Notes: generated by a model not told the origin, from the sequence alone. 64,000 nucleotides of DNA from an uncultured Bacteroidales bacterium (GCA_946413585.1 CAMKLG010000002.1:1-64000); one strand, 5' to 3'. Shown: positions 39,367 to 47,700, numbered from the stretch's first letter. Translations and numbers: made by a program.

Positions 39367-40416
39367 AATAAAGTACCCTCCTCTCTTTTTGCTGCCGGTG
39401 TATTCGATAAGCCCTTTCTTCTTGAGTTCAAAGAGGCAGCGATCCATGGTGGTCTGCGAATAGGAGGTGTGGGAAATGAGTTCCGTGGAGCGGCAACCGG
39501 GATGCTCTTTGATGTAGTTGAGTACAGCATCGAGCTTCTCTTTCGGCGGAACAGACGGGCCTTTTTTGCCTTTTTCTTCTTCGCTTTCCGGCTGTAACAC
39601 GTTCTTTTCTTCTATGTCAGCGTGCAGATATTCATCGATGGCAGCTGCAATCTGAGGGGCTCTTTTGGTGTCCAATGGGAATGAGAGGGGAACTTCTGTT
39701 CGAGACAGGTTCTTCAGGGTCACAGCCTTTCCGTCACATGAGGCAATGTACTGGTAAGGGACGATAACGGAGGCGGATATGCGGATAAACTCTTTGTCTC
39801 CAAGATGTTGCTCCAAGTATTTGATAGTACAATAGCGGGTGTATTTGATGCCATCAATCGTGTGGATTTCTGTTTCATTCCCATTTTTCTTACAGTAAAG
39901 GACCTTGTCTATGGGGATGTGCTGGCAGTTGTTTTTGTCATCGCAAACGTCAAGCATTCTGGCAAATTGATAGACAACCTTGCTCTCCGTTTCCAAAGAT
40001 TGTTGCAGTTGTTTTCTTTCTCTCAACACGTAAGCAAAGAGGTTGAAAGCGAGGTTGCGGAAAACAATGAGGGACAAAACCTCTGAAAAGAAATAAAAGG
40101 GACCAACTTTTTGGATGACTTGGGCACAACAATATGCGATAATTGTATGGCCAAGAGCCAGTTCAATGCTTCCTGCAACCAAACAAGCAATGACAACAGA
40201 AGACCAATACAGTGAAGTGTGGCTCCGATACAATTTTGGATAGAAAAGATAATAGTTGGCGTACAATGTGGCCAATAGCAATAATCCTGAGATATATTCC
40301 TTGGCCTGACTATCTAAAGGTGGACGAAGGAATGCGTTTCGGGGGAAGAACCACAGCAGTGCGGCGCAAAACAGGATATTCAGTAAAATGGTGACAATTG
40401 TTTTTTGCTGTTTCAT
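39355..40416 (-). CDS. Membrane-bound LytTR-type regulator with winged-helix C-terminus
   Basis: 353 residues from ATG 40416. Four membrane helices (about 8-140) are followed by a LytTR-like DNA-binding domain (about 180-265; IPIDKVLYCKKNGNETEIHTI, FIRISASVIVPYQYIAS), an acidic linker, and a C-terminal winged helix (LNYIKEHPGCRSTELISHTSYS, LKKKGLIEYTG). Two DNA-binding modules on one membrane anchor is unusual. A minus-strand TATCTTTGC lies at 40,436-40,444 and a 19-bp inverted repeat just upstream, suggesting autoregulation. The ORF-track start at 40530 would cover those sites. No histidine kinase or receiver is adjacent. Confidence 0.75.
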   Translation of the reverse strand: MKQQKTIVTILLNILFCAALLWFFPRNAFLRPPLDSQAKEYISGLLLLATLYANYYLFYPKLYRSHTSLYWSSVVIACLVAGSIELALGHTIIAYCCAQVIQKVGPFYFFSEVLSLIVFRNLAFNLFAYVLRERKQLQQSLETESKVVYQFARMLDVCDDKNNCQHIPIDKVLYCKKNGNETEIHTIDGIKYTRYCTIKYLEQHLGDKEFIRISASVIVPYQYIASCDGKAVTLKNLSRTEVPLSFPLDTKRAPQIAAAIDEYLHADIEEKNVLQPESEEEKGKKGPSVPPKEKLDAVLNYIKEHPGCRSTELISHTSYSQTTMDRCLFELKKKGLIEYTGSKKRGGYFILNS

Positions 40417-40435
40417 AATGTTGAACTTTGCAGTG

Positions 40436-40444
40436 GCAAAGATA
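40436..40444 (-). promoter_or_regulatory. -7 element of the LytTR gene
   Basis: GCAAAGATA on the plus strand reads TATCTTTGC on the minus strand, 19 bp before the ATG. Confidence 0.65.
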
Positions 40445-40462
40445 GTCATTTTATTCCGTCTG

Positions 40463-40520
40463 TTAATACCCCAATATTCGTTTAATACCCCAAAATACCT
40501 CTTTGGTGTATTAAACGAAT
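40463..40520. promoter_or_regulatory. Three copies of TTAATACCCCAA, two forming a 19-bp inverted repeat (probable operator)
   Basis: TTAATACCCCAA occurs at 40,463 and 40,482 as direct repeats 19 bp apart. A reverse copy (TTTGGTGTATTAA) at 40,502 makes ATTCGTTTAATACCCCAAA / TTTGGTGTATTAAACGAAT, 19-bp arms with one mismatch and a 7-nt loop. It sits 20-75 bp upstream of the LytTR promoter and could also serve the divergent gene at 40,695. Confidence 0.7.
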
Positions 40521-40655
40521 GTTTGTGCATAAGATGCTGATTGTCAAGTGCTAATCACCCCTATAAGGTTGTTGCATTTTGTTGAAACGTCATATTTTTG
40601 GTTGTGAGGGAACATATTTCTGCTGTGAAGGATAAAAATGTTCGGAGATATATGG

Positions 40656-40664
40656 TAATTTTGC
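40656..40664 (+). promoter_or_regulatory. -7 element TAATTTTGC of the divergent gene
   Basis: TAATTTTGC lies 30 bp before the ATG at 40695. Confidence 0.5.
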
Positions 40665-40694
40665 GGCCGAAAAATCGAAAATTTTTTGTTGATT

Positions 40695-42167
40695 ATGAAA
40701 AAAAATAGAATCTTATTAGCTTTTCTGTTCCTGTTTTTCATGCTCCCGGGCCGCGCACAAACCCTTGTCCCGAATGGACCGGAAACCGAAATTGGCGACA
40801 ACACAATCGTCACGTTGATGTCTGAGGATGACAAATACCTCTATTTTTGTTCCAACGATAGGAATTATGATGACGATCTATGCATTACGGTATATGACAA
40901 AGAAAAAAATGCTGTCGTAAGAGAACATGAGATGGATGAAGATCTGCTGTTCAGAACCGCATATATGCAAGACAACAATGTAGTGCTAATGGGATCTAAA
41001 TATAACAATAAGACTAAAAGCATAGAGTATTTCCAGTGTTCATTCCCTGTTATGGGGAAAACGCCCCGTAAATTTATCAAAACAGTTACCTATAGCGTTC
41101 CTGCGGAGAACTCCAACCTCGTTTTTGCTGAAATCGTTTGGTCTCCCGACCACACAAAGATGGCATTTGTAACTTATACCCGTCCCAAAAGCAGCAAGAC
41201 GAAATCCTATTCGATAGATGTGAAAGTCTGTTCAACAGACGGAACCGAACTTATGAAAACCCAACGGCAACAGGATGGCGTTTGGCCCATGGGGAAAACA
41301 ATTTTTTTGACAAACAACGCCACAGCATACGTGATAGAAGAACGAACAATCAGCAAATTTGATGAAAACCCAAAAGAAGAATTGGGACTTGAAATCAAGA
41401 CAAAGGACCTTATTTACAGATATTTGACTATCACTTCCGATGGCGAATTCGCTCCGCCCGTATATTCAGACATCCAGATGATCAAACCGATTTCCGCTTT
41501 AACACCTAATGGTAATTTATACCTGTTCAGTGAGACCCCGTCGGGTGTGACAACTCTTGAGATAGACCAACAAGGGGAACTACTATGGCAGTATAGCTTC
41601 GACACAGAATTTCCCAAAGAGCCGGAAGGTATCACGTATGAAGATCGAGAAGAGGGGCTCTGTTTCGTTCCGATTCAAGTCCTGCCATTAAGTGATGGAC
41701 GGACAATCGTTTCCGGCACACAATACAAACGCCATGTTGAAAGTGGCGACCGTATTTACGTGTATTATGCAAACCAAAGCCTTATTTTATTCTTGTTCGA
41801 TAATAATGGAGAGATGAGTACGCAAGTGCTACCTTTTTCCTATTTGAGTTGGGATTTACAATTAAGCACTGACGTTCCATTGATAGAATGGGAAGGAAAC
41901 GCGTGGATAATGTATAATGGCCATAAAAACAATTATGGTCCTCAGAAAAGCAGTAAATGGGAAACACCGGACAAACACCAAAAATACTGTATCGCAATAA
42001 TAAAAATAGATGATGATTTGAATTGCGAATCATCAGCTCTCTACCTGCCCCCTAAAAACAACGTTGGCAATGAATATTATATGGGAATCATGCACGTCTC
42101 TGATGATGCCGTGTATTTTCTGAAGCATTGCTATGGGAACAATCGAATCGAAAAAATCATAAAATAG
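40695..42167 (+). CDS. Secreted hypothetical protein, propeller-like
   Basis: A 490-residue protein with signal peptide (cleaved near GRAQ). The rest is beta-rich with repeated blade-like segments (IVWSPDHTKMAFVTYT, ALTPNGNLYLFSETPSG, LPLSDGRTIVSGTQY), suggesting a WD40/NHL-type propeller, but no signature is complete. No T9SS domain, lipobox or membrane segment at the end. It is divergent from the LytTR regulator and may be its target through the shared inverted repeat; that is inference. Moderately AT-rich, as are other secreted unknowns here. Confidence 0.68.
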   Translation: MKKNRILLAFLFLFFMLPGRAQTLVPNGPETEIGDNTIVTLMSEDDKYLYFCSNDRNYDDDLCITVYDKEKNAVVREHEMDEDLLFRTAYMQDNNVVLMGSKYNNKTKSIEYFQCSFPVMGKTPRKFIKTVTYSVPAENSNLVFAEIVWSPDHTKMAFVTYTRPKSSKTKSYSIDVKVCSTDGTELMKTQRQQDGVWPMGKTIFLTNNATAYVIEERTISKFDENPKEELGLEIKTKDLIYRYLTITSDGEFAPPVYSDIQMIKPISALTPNGNLYLFSETPSGVTTLEIDQQGELLWQYSFDTEFPKEPEGITYEDREEGLCFVPIQVLPLSDGRTIVSGTQYKRHVESGDRIYVYYANQSLILFLFDNNGEMSTQVLPFSYLSWDLQLSTDVPLIEWEGNAWIMYNGHKNNYGPQKSSKWETPDKHQKYCIAIIKIDDDLNCESSALYLPPKNNVGNEYYMGIMHVSDDAVYFLKHCYGNNRIEKIIK

Positions 42168-42185
42168 TGCGAGATTATAGTTTCC

Positions 42186-42262
42186 CCGCGTATCTTGCTT
42201 GATTATATCTCCGCGTATCTTGCTTGATTATATCTCCGCGTATCTCGCGTATCTACACGTAT
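42186..42262. repeat. 25-bp tandem repeat CCGCGTATCTTGCTTGATTATATCT
   Basis: Two exact 25-bp units (42,186-42,210 and 42,211-42,235), then degenerate CCGCGTATCTCGCGTATCTACACGTATCT. Similar CCGCGTATCTCGCG units recur at 42,656-42,715 on the other side of the small lipoprotein gene. Confidence 0.8.
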
Positions 42263-42385
42263 CTATTAATAAAAAGCACTGAACCCATTAACGAAGGTGG
42301 TTGCCGATGTCTTCGTGACACGGACTTCCGCGAAGAGGATCACAATCATCTATATTATATCATCCAGAAGTCCTTTGAGAATAAA

Positions 42386-42604
42386 ATGAAAAAAGTATTG
42401 GTTTTAGTGTCCGCAGTTTTCATGCTGGCAGTTGTGTCCACCTCATGCAACAAAACGGGTTGCCATTGCTACGTCAAGACGGATGTCGCGCACATCACAC
42501 CACCCGCTTACGAAGATGAGACTTCAACCAAAGCTGAGTGCAAGGCCATGCAAGACAAGCTCAATGAAGAGGCAGGCATGGACTTCTACAGATGCAATCA
42601 GTAA
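42386..42604 (+). CDS. Small lipoprotein with clustered cysteines
   Basis: 72 residues from ATG 42386: a lipoprotein signal ending VVSTSC (lipobox, Cys at about 21), then CNKTGCHCYV, a polar middle and a C-terminal helix with two more Cys (KAECKAMQDKL, FYRCNQ). Upstream codons of the ORF-track version contain repeat sequence and are not used. Likely outer-membrane anchored and disulfide-bonded; function unknown. A terminator follows at 42,618. Confidence 0.65.
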   Translation: MKKVLVLVSAVFMLAVVSTSCNKTGCHCYVKTDVAHITPPAYEDETSTKAECKAMQDKLNEEAGMDFYRCNQ

Positions 42605-42617
42605 CACAACGTATGAC

Positions 42618-42652
42618 AGCGGCGGACGAAACTGACACGTCCGCCGCTTTTC
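42618..42652 (+). terminator. Intrinsic terminator after the small lipoprotein
   Basis: AGCGGCGGAC pairs with GTCCGCCGCT across an 11-nt loop and is followed by TTTTCTTT. It starts 14 bp after the stop. Confidence 0.85.
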
Positions 42653-42655
42653 TTT

Positions 42656-42833
42656 CCGCGTATCTCGCGTGGTTTTATCCCCGCGTATCTCGCGTATCTG
42701 CACGTATTGATGCTGCACCTTTCCAATCCCCGTAAACTACTAACTGCTAACTGCTAACTAAAACGGGAGCCCTTCCGAGCCCCCGTAATTATGCATTATG
42801 CATTATGCATTATGAATTATGAATTACTCCCTC
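42656..42833. repeat. CCGCGTATCT units, CTAACTG heptamers and composite palindrome copy B
   Basis: In order: CCGCGTATCTCGCG units; CTAACTG/CTAACTA heptamers (42,737-42,760); ACGGGAGC...GCCCCCGT palindrome (42,763-42,785); ATTATGC x3, ATTATGA x2 heptamers. The stop of the next minus-strand gene (TAA) is the first codon of the final heptamers. Confidence 0.8.
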
Positions 42834-43933
42834 ACTGCCACCTTCCTGAGGTAGCCGTCGCCGAGCTTCACTACGTAGGTGCCGCTGCTGACGGGGATGG
42901 CACAGGTGGTCGAGCCGTCGTCGGGACGGTGGGCGACCAAACGGCCTTGCATGTCATAGACCCAGATCGGTTTCGGGATCTCGACACTCACCATGATGGT
43001 CCCGGGACGGGTATAGACAAGGATGTTCTCCATCGAATAGTCCTCCACACCGTCGTTATAGGCGAAATAGGCCGTGAACGTGGTGTCGGAGGTAAGGACG
43101 ATGTTGCGCGGGTTCTCCGTGCTATTGTCGTTCCAATTCGTGAAGTGGTAGTTGGGGTGCGGTACCGCTTCGATGCTCACGGGATCGTCGTCTGGCCATA
43201 CGCCGCTGCCCGTCGCATAACCCATCGTCTCATCGGCGGATAGCACCGTCAGGGTGAAATATTGGGTGATATGCGTGCGCACGAACGTGTCGGTCTGCAT
43301 CACCGTCATCGGGGTGTTGGCACAGTTGGTGACGTAGTGGTCGATGGTGTGTGTGCCATCCGCTAATTCAAGCATGTCGAAGCTCATGGATACAGCGCCT
43401 CCTTGCGAGTTGAAGTCAACGGTCTGGAAATCACCGCCGTCGATACGGTAGTGGAAGGTGAAGGAGGTACACTGCGCAGGGACTGGCATCTTATAGAACA
43501 GGTGTTGCTCCACGCGGATGTCCGTGCCGACCATGCATTGGAGCGTGAGCGTATGCATGCCGACGGGCAGCGAGGAAGCGTTCAGCATCAGGGTGCCGTT
43601 GGTGAGTGTGACGTTTTGGGCATCCGCAGTGTTGTCGTCGAACCAGTATTTGTAGATGGCAGGGGCTGATGCAATGGAAGGAACGTGCAGGAAGAGGAAC
43701 GAACGGGGTGACGACCATACGCCGGCCGCGTCTTGGATGTGCAGGTTCAAGCAGTGCACTCCCTTGCTGAGCGTGGTGGCGTCAATTTGGAACTGCAGGG
43801 TGCTATTGCCGAGCGTTACCTCCTGAGCGGCGCTGTAGTTCTGGTCAAACCAGTACTTGCACCGCGTCAGGTTCTGCGCCGACAGCGTCCCCACGGCCAA
43901 CCATGCAACGATAAGGATAAATAATCGTTTCAT
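42824..43933 (-). CDS. T9SS-sorted surface protein with InlB-type repeat
   Basis: A 369-residue protein with signal peptide (cleaved near LSAQ). Two homologous segments of ~75 residues each start with CKYWFDQNYSAAQ / YKYWFDDNTADAQ followed by VTLGNSTLQ / VTLTNGTLM. A divergent InlB B-repeat follows (about 230-285; SIEAVPHPNYHFTNWNDNST, DTTFTAYF). The C-terminal ~70 residues resemble a T9SS sorting domain (VYDMQGRLVAHRP, SSGTYVVKLGDGYLRKV). It is probably a surface adhesin or scaffold. No enzyme motif is seen. Confidence 0.8.
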   Translation of the reverse strand: MKRLFILIVAWLAVGTLSAQNLTRCKYWFDQNYSAAQEVTLGNSTLQFQIDATTLSKGVHCLNLHIQDAAGVWSSPRSFLFLHVPSIASAPAIYKYWFDDNTADAQNVTLTNGTLMLNASSLPVGMHTLTLQCMVGTDIRVEQHLFYKMPVPAQCTSFTFHYRIDGGDFQTVDFNSQGGAVSMSFDMLELADGTHTIDHYVTNCANTPMTVMQTDTFVRTHITQYFTLTVLSADETMGYATGSGVWPDDDPVSIEAVPHPNYHFTNWNDNSTENPRNIVLTSDTTFTAYFAYNDGVEDYSMENILVYTRPGTIMVSVEIPKPIWVYDMQGRLVAHRPDDGSTTCAIPVSSGTYVVKLGDGYLRKVAVRE

Positions 43934-43945
43934 AACGGCAGGAGA

Positions 43946-44978
43946 TTATTCGTTTACAACTTCGATGGTGACGGGGAGTTGACCCTGATCGTTGGTCTGA
44001 CCGCCGACGGTGATATGGCCGATGCTCGGGTTCAGGATTTTCGGATCAAACGGCATGGAACCACCATAGATGCCGATTTGCGTGCCGTCGCTGCCGAGAT
44101 AGGTGGTGGCCACGCCAGGAAGCAAGTGATAGTCGGCGTAAATAGTGACATCGAAATCGAAGCCGACAAACACTTGGTTGAAATTGCTGAAGTTGTACAG
44201 ATGATTTGCCTCCGCCGATCCTGCGGGATGGAAGAAATTGTTAGCATGGTGTGTGATGCCAATGCCATATTCGTGATGTGTGCAGGTGTTTTCTGGATCC
44301 GTGGCGATTGAAGACGAGGTGTCCCTAGGCACTAAAATACTATTAGTGGAATAGATCTGGTTGATGGCAGATGATCCCCAATAATTGTTGCAGTTGAATT
44401 TAATGATACAGTGGTCGAATACACATTCCCCTCCTGTAAAAGTAGTATAATAACTCGGATCGCAGACCACACTGTTGTAAAAATGGGCGTTTTGGAATTT
44501 AGATGCATTAAATGCCGGTATAATGCAGTGTACAATGTTGCAGTTGTTAATGCTTGCATTATAGTAGGGGACGTTGTCGAGACTAGCGATGAAGCACTTG
44601 GTGAATTGAAGATTCCATACGGTGTCGGGATGTACACCGTTGAGGTAGAGTCCTTCAAAAGCAACAGATTTTGTGGAATCAAAAATCTCAATTACGAAAT
44701 CGCCATTGATGAGCGTGCGGGTGACCCCAGTGGCGGTGTCGGTCATCATGCCAGCGCCGCGCACTGTGATGGCTTTGTGGGATGTCACAGGCGTTGAAGA
44801 CACCGGGTGAAAGGGTGATGATATCCTCGTCCTGGGCGGCATTGTAGGCGTTGATCAGCGCGTCATTGCCATAGAAAGGGGTCAAGTTCGTCCCATGTTG
44901 GAGCATGGCGATGGGCGCTTGCGCGTAAGTCAGTGCCATGCAGCAGATGGCCGCGAAAAGAAATAATGATTTTTTCAT
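43946..44978 (-). pseudogene. Secreted parallel-beta-helix-like protein, frameshifted
   Basis: Two ORFs together make one protein. From ATG 44978 the frame gives a signal peptide (LTYAQ) and DEDIITLSPGVFNACDI. The other frame then continues as HKAITVRGAGMMTD through to the end at 43946. One extra base between 44,777 and 44,789 (GTGGGATG region) explains the break. The joined ~343 residues show the pectate-lyase-like start and repeated short strands of a right-handed beta-helix (NASINNCNIVHC, FDHCIIKFNCNN). There is no T9SS domain at the end. Its neighbour at 42,824 is a T9SS protein 12 bp downstream, probably the same transcript. Confidence 0.75.
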
Positions 44979-45209
44979 ACTATTGATTTTTTAATGAATG
45001 GACTTCCTGTTTCGTCTGTTTCCCGCCCCATTATTTACAAAATTTGCAAAGTCCGTTAACAAAACATGAAAATGGAGCGTGTAAAAATACAAAAATTTGT
45101 GAATGCCAACAAATTTATTTTGTTTTATTGTAAATATCTGAAAATCAATGTTTTATATTGATTATTTCGGCACATGCAAGCTCAAGGGCGGCGAATTATC
45201 GGAAGATTT

Positions 45210-45309
45210 CTATATTCATCATTCATCATTCTGCATTCATAATTAAAAAACGGGGAACCCTTCCGAGTCCCCCGTAATTATGCATTATGAATTATGAATT
45301 ATGAATTAA
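45210..45309. repeat. ATTCATC heptamers and composite palindrome copy C
   Basis: ATTCATC, ATTCATC, ATTCTGC, ATTCATA heptamers, then ACGGGGAAC...GTCCCCCGT palindrome (45,250-45,275), then ATTATGC and ATTATGA x3. The remaining gap 44,979-45,209 is AT-rich and shows no gene; it should contain the promoter of the minus-strand beta-helix gene. Confidence 0.8.
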
Positions 45310-45310
45310 A

Positions 45311-46621
45311 TCAGTGGTTTTCCTTAAACAGTTTCAGTCTTTCCTCCAAGATCGGGAACTGTCTGCGCGGGGTCAGGGAGACGCAGGCGCGGAGGCCTTC
45401 GCTGCGGTCGCTGCCGCAGGTGCTCAATGAGATGGCGCTGACACCGTAGTACAGGAATTCGTGCAGGAGTTCTTCGCTGCTCATGCCGGGATAGGCCACG
45501 GTGAAGTAGAAACCGTCGGCCAGCGGTTTGTCGCCGTCCTTGTCATAGACGATTTCGAAGCCGTTGTCTAAGAACATCTTCTTCATGATGGCGGCTTTTT
45601 CGCCGTATTCCTTCACGTCTTCGATGTAGTTGTAGGTGCCGTCGTTGCAGCCCTTGAGGATGGCGGCGAGGGCGTATTGTGCCGAATGGGCGACGCCGGA
45701 GCTGATGGCATAGACCGTGCCGTAGATGATGGCGCGACCCAGCTTCTTCATGCGGAAGTAGGGTTCCAGATCGTCGAATTCTCTGTTGTAGAGCTTTTTG
45801 GACATGATCATCAGGGCGATACGCTCACCGGCGTAGCTGAAGGCTTTCGAACCGGAGATCAGCAGGGCGTAGTTGTCGGTGTATTTGCCGACGCTCGGCT
45901 GGTAGGGCGGGATGCCCGGCGCGGAGATGTTCTGGCGGAAGTCCATGCCGAAATAGGCGAGGTCTTCGAACACGAACACGTCGTACTTGTTGGCCACGTC
46001 GCCGATGATTTGCAGTTCCTCTTCGGTGAAGCAGATCCACGACGGGTTGTTGGGGTTGGAGTACATAATGGTGTGGATGTTGCCCTTTTCGAGGTAACTC
46101 TCCAGCTTGGCTCTCAACTTCGGGCCGCGGTGTTCATACACGTCGAAAGTCTCGTATTTGAGACCCATGACGCGGTGCTGTTGTTTCTGCACGGGAAAAC
46201 CGGGGTCAATGAAGAGGGTGGTGTCGCGTTCTTTGCGGCAGCGCACGAAGGTCATGAAACCGGCCATGCCGCCCATCATGGAACCGACGGTCGGGATGCA
46301 GTTCTCGGGATCGACTTCAAGGTCGATGAAATTCTTGACAAAGCGTGCGGCTTCCTGCTTCAGGGCGGGGATGCCCTCGATGTCAGGGTAGATGGCGGCG
46401 ACGCCCTTCTTCAGGGCCTCGATCTGCGCCTCCACGCCCACGGAGCACGGCGGCAGTCCGGGAATGCCCATCTCCATGCGCACAAACTCCTTGCCTGAAG
46501 CTTGCTCGATTTCGTTGATCAGACGTTTCACCTCGCGGATGGAGGCTTTGCCAACGCTGCTGATGCCGCTTTCAGCGACTTTCTTGTCCACAATTTCTGC
46601 GGGAATCGGTGTGTTCTTCAT
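45311..46621 (-). CDS. PLP-dependent class I/II aminotransferase
   Basis: A 436-residue fold-type I aminotransferase with the cofactor and substrate motifs SNPNNPSW, FEDLAYFGMDFR, and ISGSKAFSYAGERIAL containing the Schiff-base lysine. The C-terminal small domain ends LRACVSLTPRRQFPILEERL with the carboxylate-binding Arg. The amino-acid substrate cannot be read from sequence. A minus-strand -7 element TATCTTTGC lies at 46,660-46,668. Single-gene transcript. Confidence 0.88.
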   Translation of the reverse strand: MKNTPIPAEIVDKKVAESGISSVGKASIREVKRLINEIEQASGKEFVRMEMGIPGLPPCSVGVEAQIEALKKGVAAIYPDIEGIPALKQEAARFVKNFIDLEVDPENCIPTVGSMMGGMAGFMTFVRCRKERDTTLFIDPGFPVQKQQHRVMGLKYETFDVYEHRGPKLRAKLESYLEKGNIHTIMYSNPNNPSWICFTEEELQIIGDVANKYDVFVFEDLAYFGMDFRQNISAPGIPPYQPSVGKYTDNYALLISGSKAFSYAGERIALMIMSKKLYNREFDDLEPYFRMKKLGRAIIYGTVYAISSGVAHSAQYALAAILKGCNDGTYNYIEDVKEYGEKAAIMKKMFLDNGFEIVYDKDGDKPLADGFYFTVAYPGMSSEELLHEFLYYGVSAISLSTCGSDRSEGLRACVSLTPRRQFPILEERLKLFKENH

Positions 46622-46659
46622 ATTGATATTTAAGTGTTTATAACTTCAGAAAATTTTCG

Positions 46660-46688
46660 GCAAAGATACAAATTTTTCGGTAATACAA
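46660..46688 (-). promoter_or_regulatory. Promoter of the aminotransferase gene
   Basis: On the minus strand TTG (46,686-46,688) and TATCTTTGC (46,660-46,668) are separated by 17 bp. Confidence 0.65.
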
Positions 46689-46730
46689 CTGAACGCACTC
46701 TGGAGAGTATAAAATAAAACAACGTATAGG

Positions 46731-46760
46731 TTGATTATTCAGAAAAAAGTGTATCTTTGC
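46731..46760 (+). promoter_or_regulatory. Promoter of the broken gene pair at 46.8 kb
   Basis: TTG at 46,731-46,733 and TATCTTTGC at 46,752-46,760, 18 bp apart, 23 bp before the ATG. Confidence 0.7.
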
Positions 46761-46783
46761 AGCGATTATAAAAATTAAATATT

Positions 46784-47337
46784 ATGATGACTTTTGAAGA
46801 CATTAAACAAGACGGTCGTTTGTGGGCCGTACATTATGCTGACGAAGAGTTGAACGAATTGGACCGAGTTTTCACCCAATGGAATGATGCGTCATGGTTA
46901 TTAAACTTCTTCCGTGAAAACTTTAGTGACCTCGTGTCTTATTCAAAATAACAAAGCTGGATGAGGCGGTCTATGACACGATGGAAGATAGTGATGAGCT
47001 GGAATGCCTCATTTTGGATATCAACCCAGAGGCAAATTTGGACGAGCTCTTTCGCCCGCTTGAAAGTAGCCGTGCCACTGAAATGAAATTGGGAAGGGAA
47101 AAGGCTCGATTAAAAGACCGTTCAAACCATACCAGTTGGTTGCGCATCTATGCCATAAAACTAAACCCGGGCATATATGTTGTTACTGGTGGTGCAATAA
47201 AATTGACCCGCACGATGCAGGAACGTGAGCATACGCTCAAAGAACTGGTGAAGATGGAGAAGGTGCGGCAATATCTTGTCGCAAACAATGTGATTGATGA
47301 CGATAGTTTTACAGATTTCATCAAAGAAAAAGGATAA
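46784..47337 (+). pseudogene. Probable toxin-like partner of an XRE regulator, frameshifted
   Basis: From ATG 46784 the frame reads MMTFEDIKQDGRLWAVHY to FSDLVSYSK and stops at 46,949. In the next frame ITKLDEAVYDTMEDSDELE continues directly and runs to 47337. One base missing from the AAAA run at 46,945-46,948 explains it. The joined ~184 residues end in a GGAIKLTRTMQEREHT segment reminiscent of RelE/HigB-like toxins (the I-LT-x2-M-x2-R pattern), and an HTH gene follows in operon, the HigB-HigA arrangement. The toxin reading is a hypothesis; the frameshift is seen directly. Confidence 0.65.
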
Positions 47338-47341
47338 AATA

Positions 47342-47653
47342 ATGAAGACCGCAGCAGAACAAATAGAGTTTTTGGAAGAACATTCTTCGTCTGAACCTTC
47401 GAAGTGGCGCGAGAAGGCGGAATGGCGGAAGGCGAACCGCGACTGGCTCCGCTATTCGCAGAAAATCGCCATCGTTGTGGCCTTGTCTTTGGAAGAACTG
47501 AATATGTCCCAAAAGCAGTTGGCGGAACTTGTCGGCTGCTCCCCGCAATATGTTTCCCGACTGCTGAAGGGCGAGGAAAACCTTACTTTGGAGACGTTGT
47601 GCAAGTTGGAACGTGCATTGAACCGCCCCATTATGCAAAAGGTTTTTGCATAG
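47342..47653 (+). CDS. XRE-family HTH regulator, probable antitoxin
   Basis: A 103-residue protein with a long N-terminal helical part (MKTAAEQIEFLEEHSSSEPSKWREK) and a C-terminal helix-turn-helix (MSQKQLAELVGCSPQYVSRLLKGEENLTLETLCKLE). I use ATG 47342, 4 bp after the upstream stop; the ORF-track start lies inside the partner gene. By order and spacing it would be the antitoxin and autorepressor of the upstream broken gene. Confidence 0.75.
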   Translation: MKTAAEQIEFLEEHSSSEPSKWREKAEWRKANRDWLRYSQKIAIVVALSLEELNMSQKQLAELVGCSPQYVSRLLKGEENLTLETLCKLERALNRPIMQKVFA

Positions 47654-47674
47654 CTTTATGGTGTTTTAAACAAA

Positions 47675-47700
47675 TAGAGACGTGCCATGGCACGTCTCTA
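47675..47700. repeat. Perfect 26-bp palindrome
   Basis: TAGAGACGTGCCA and TGGCACGTCTCTA form an uninterrupted palindrome. It lies between convergent genes. Its GAGACGT/ACGTCTC core is shared with palindromes inside both M6 protease genes. Confidence 0.85.
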
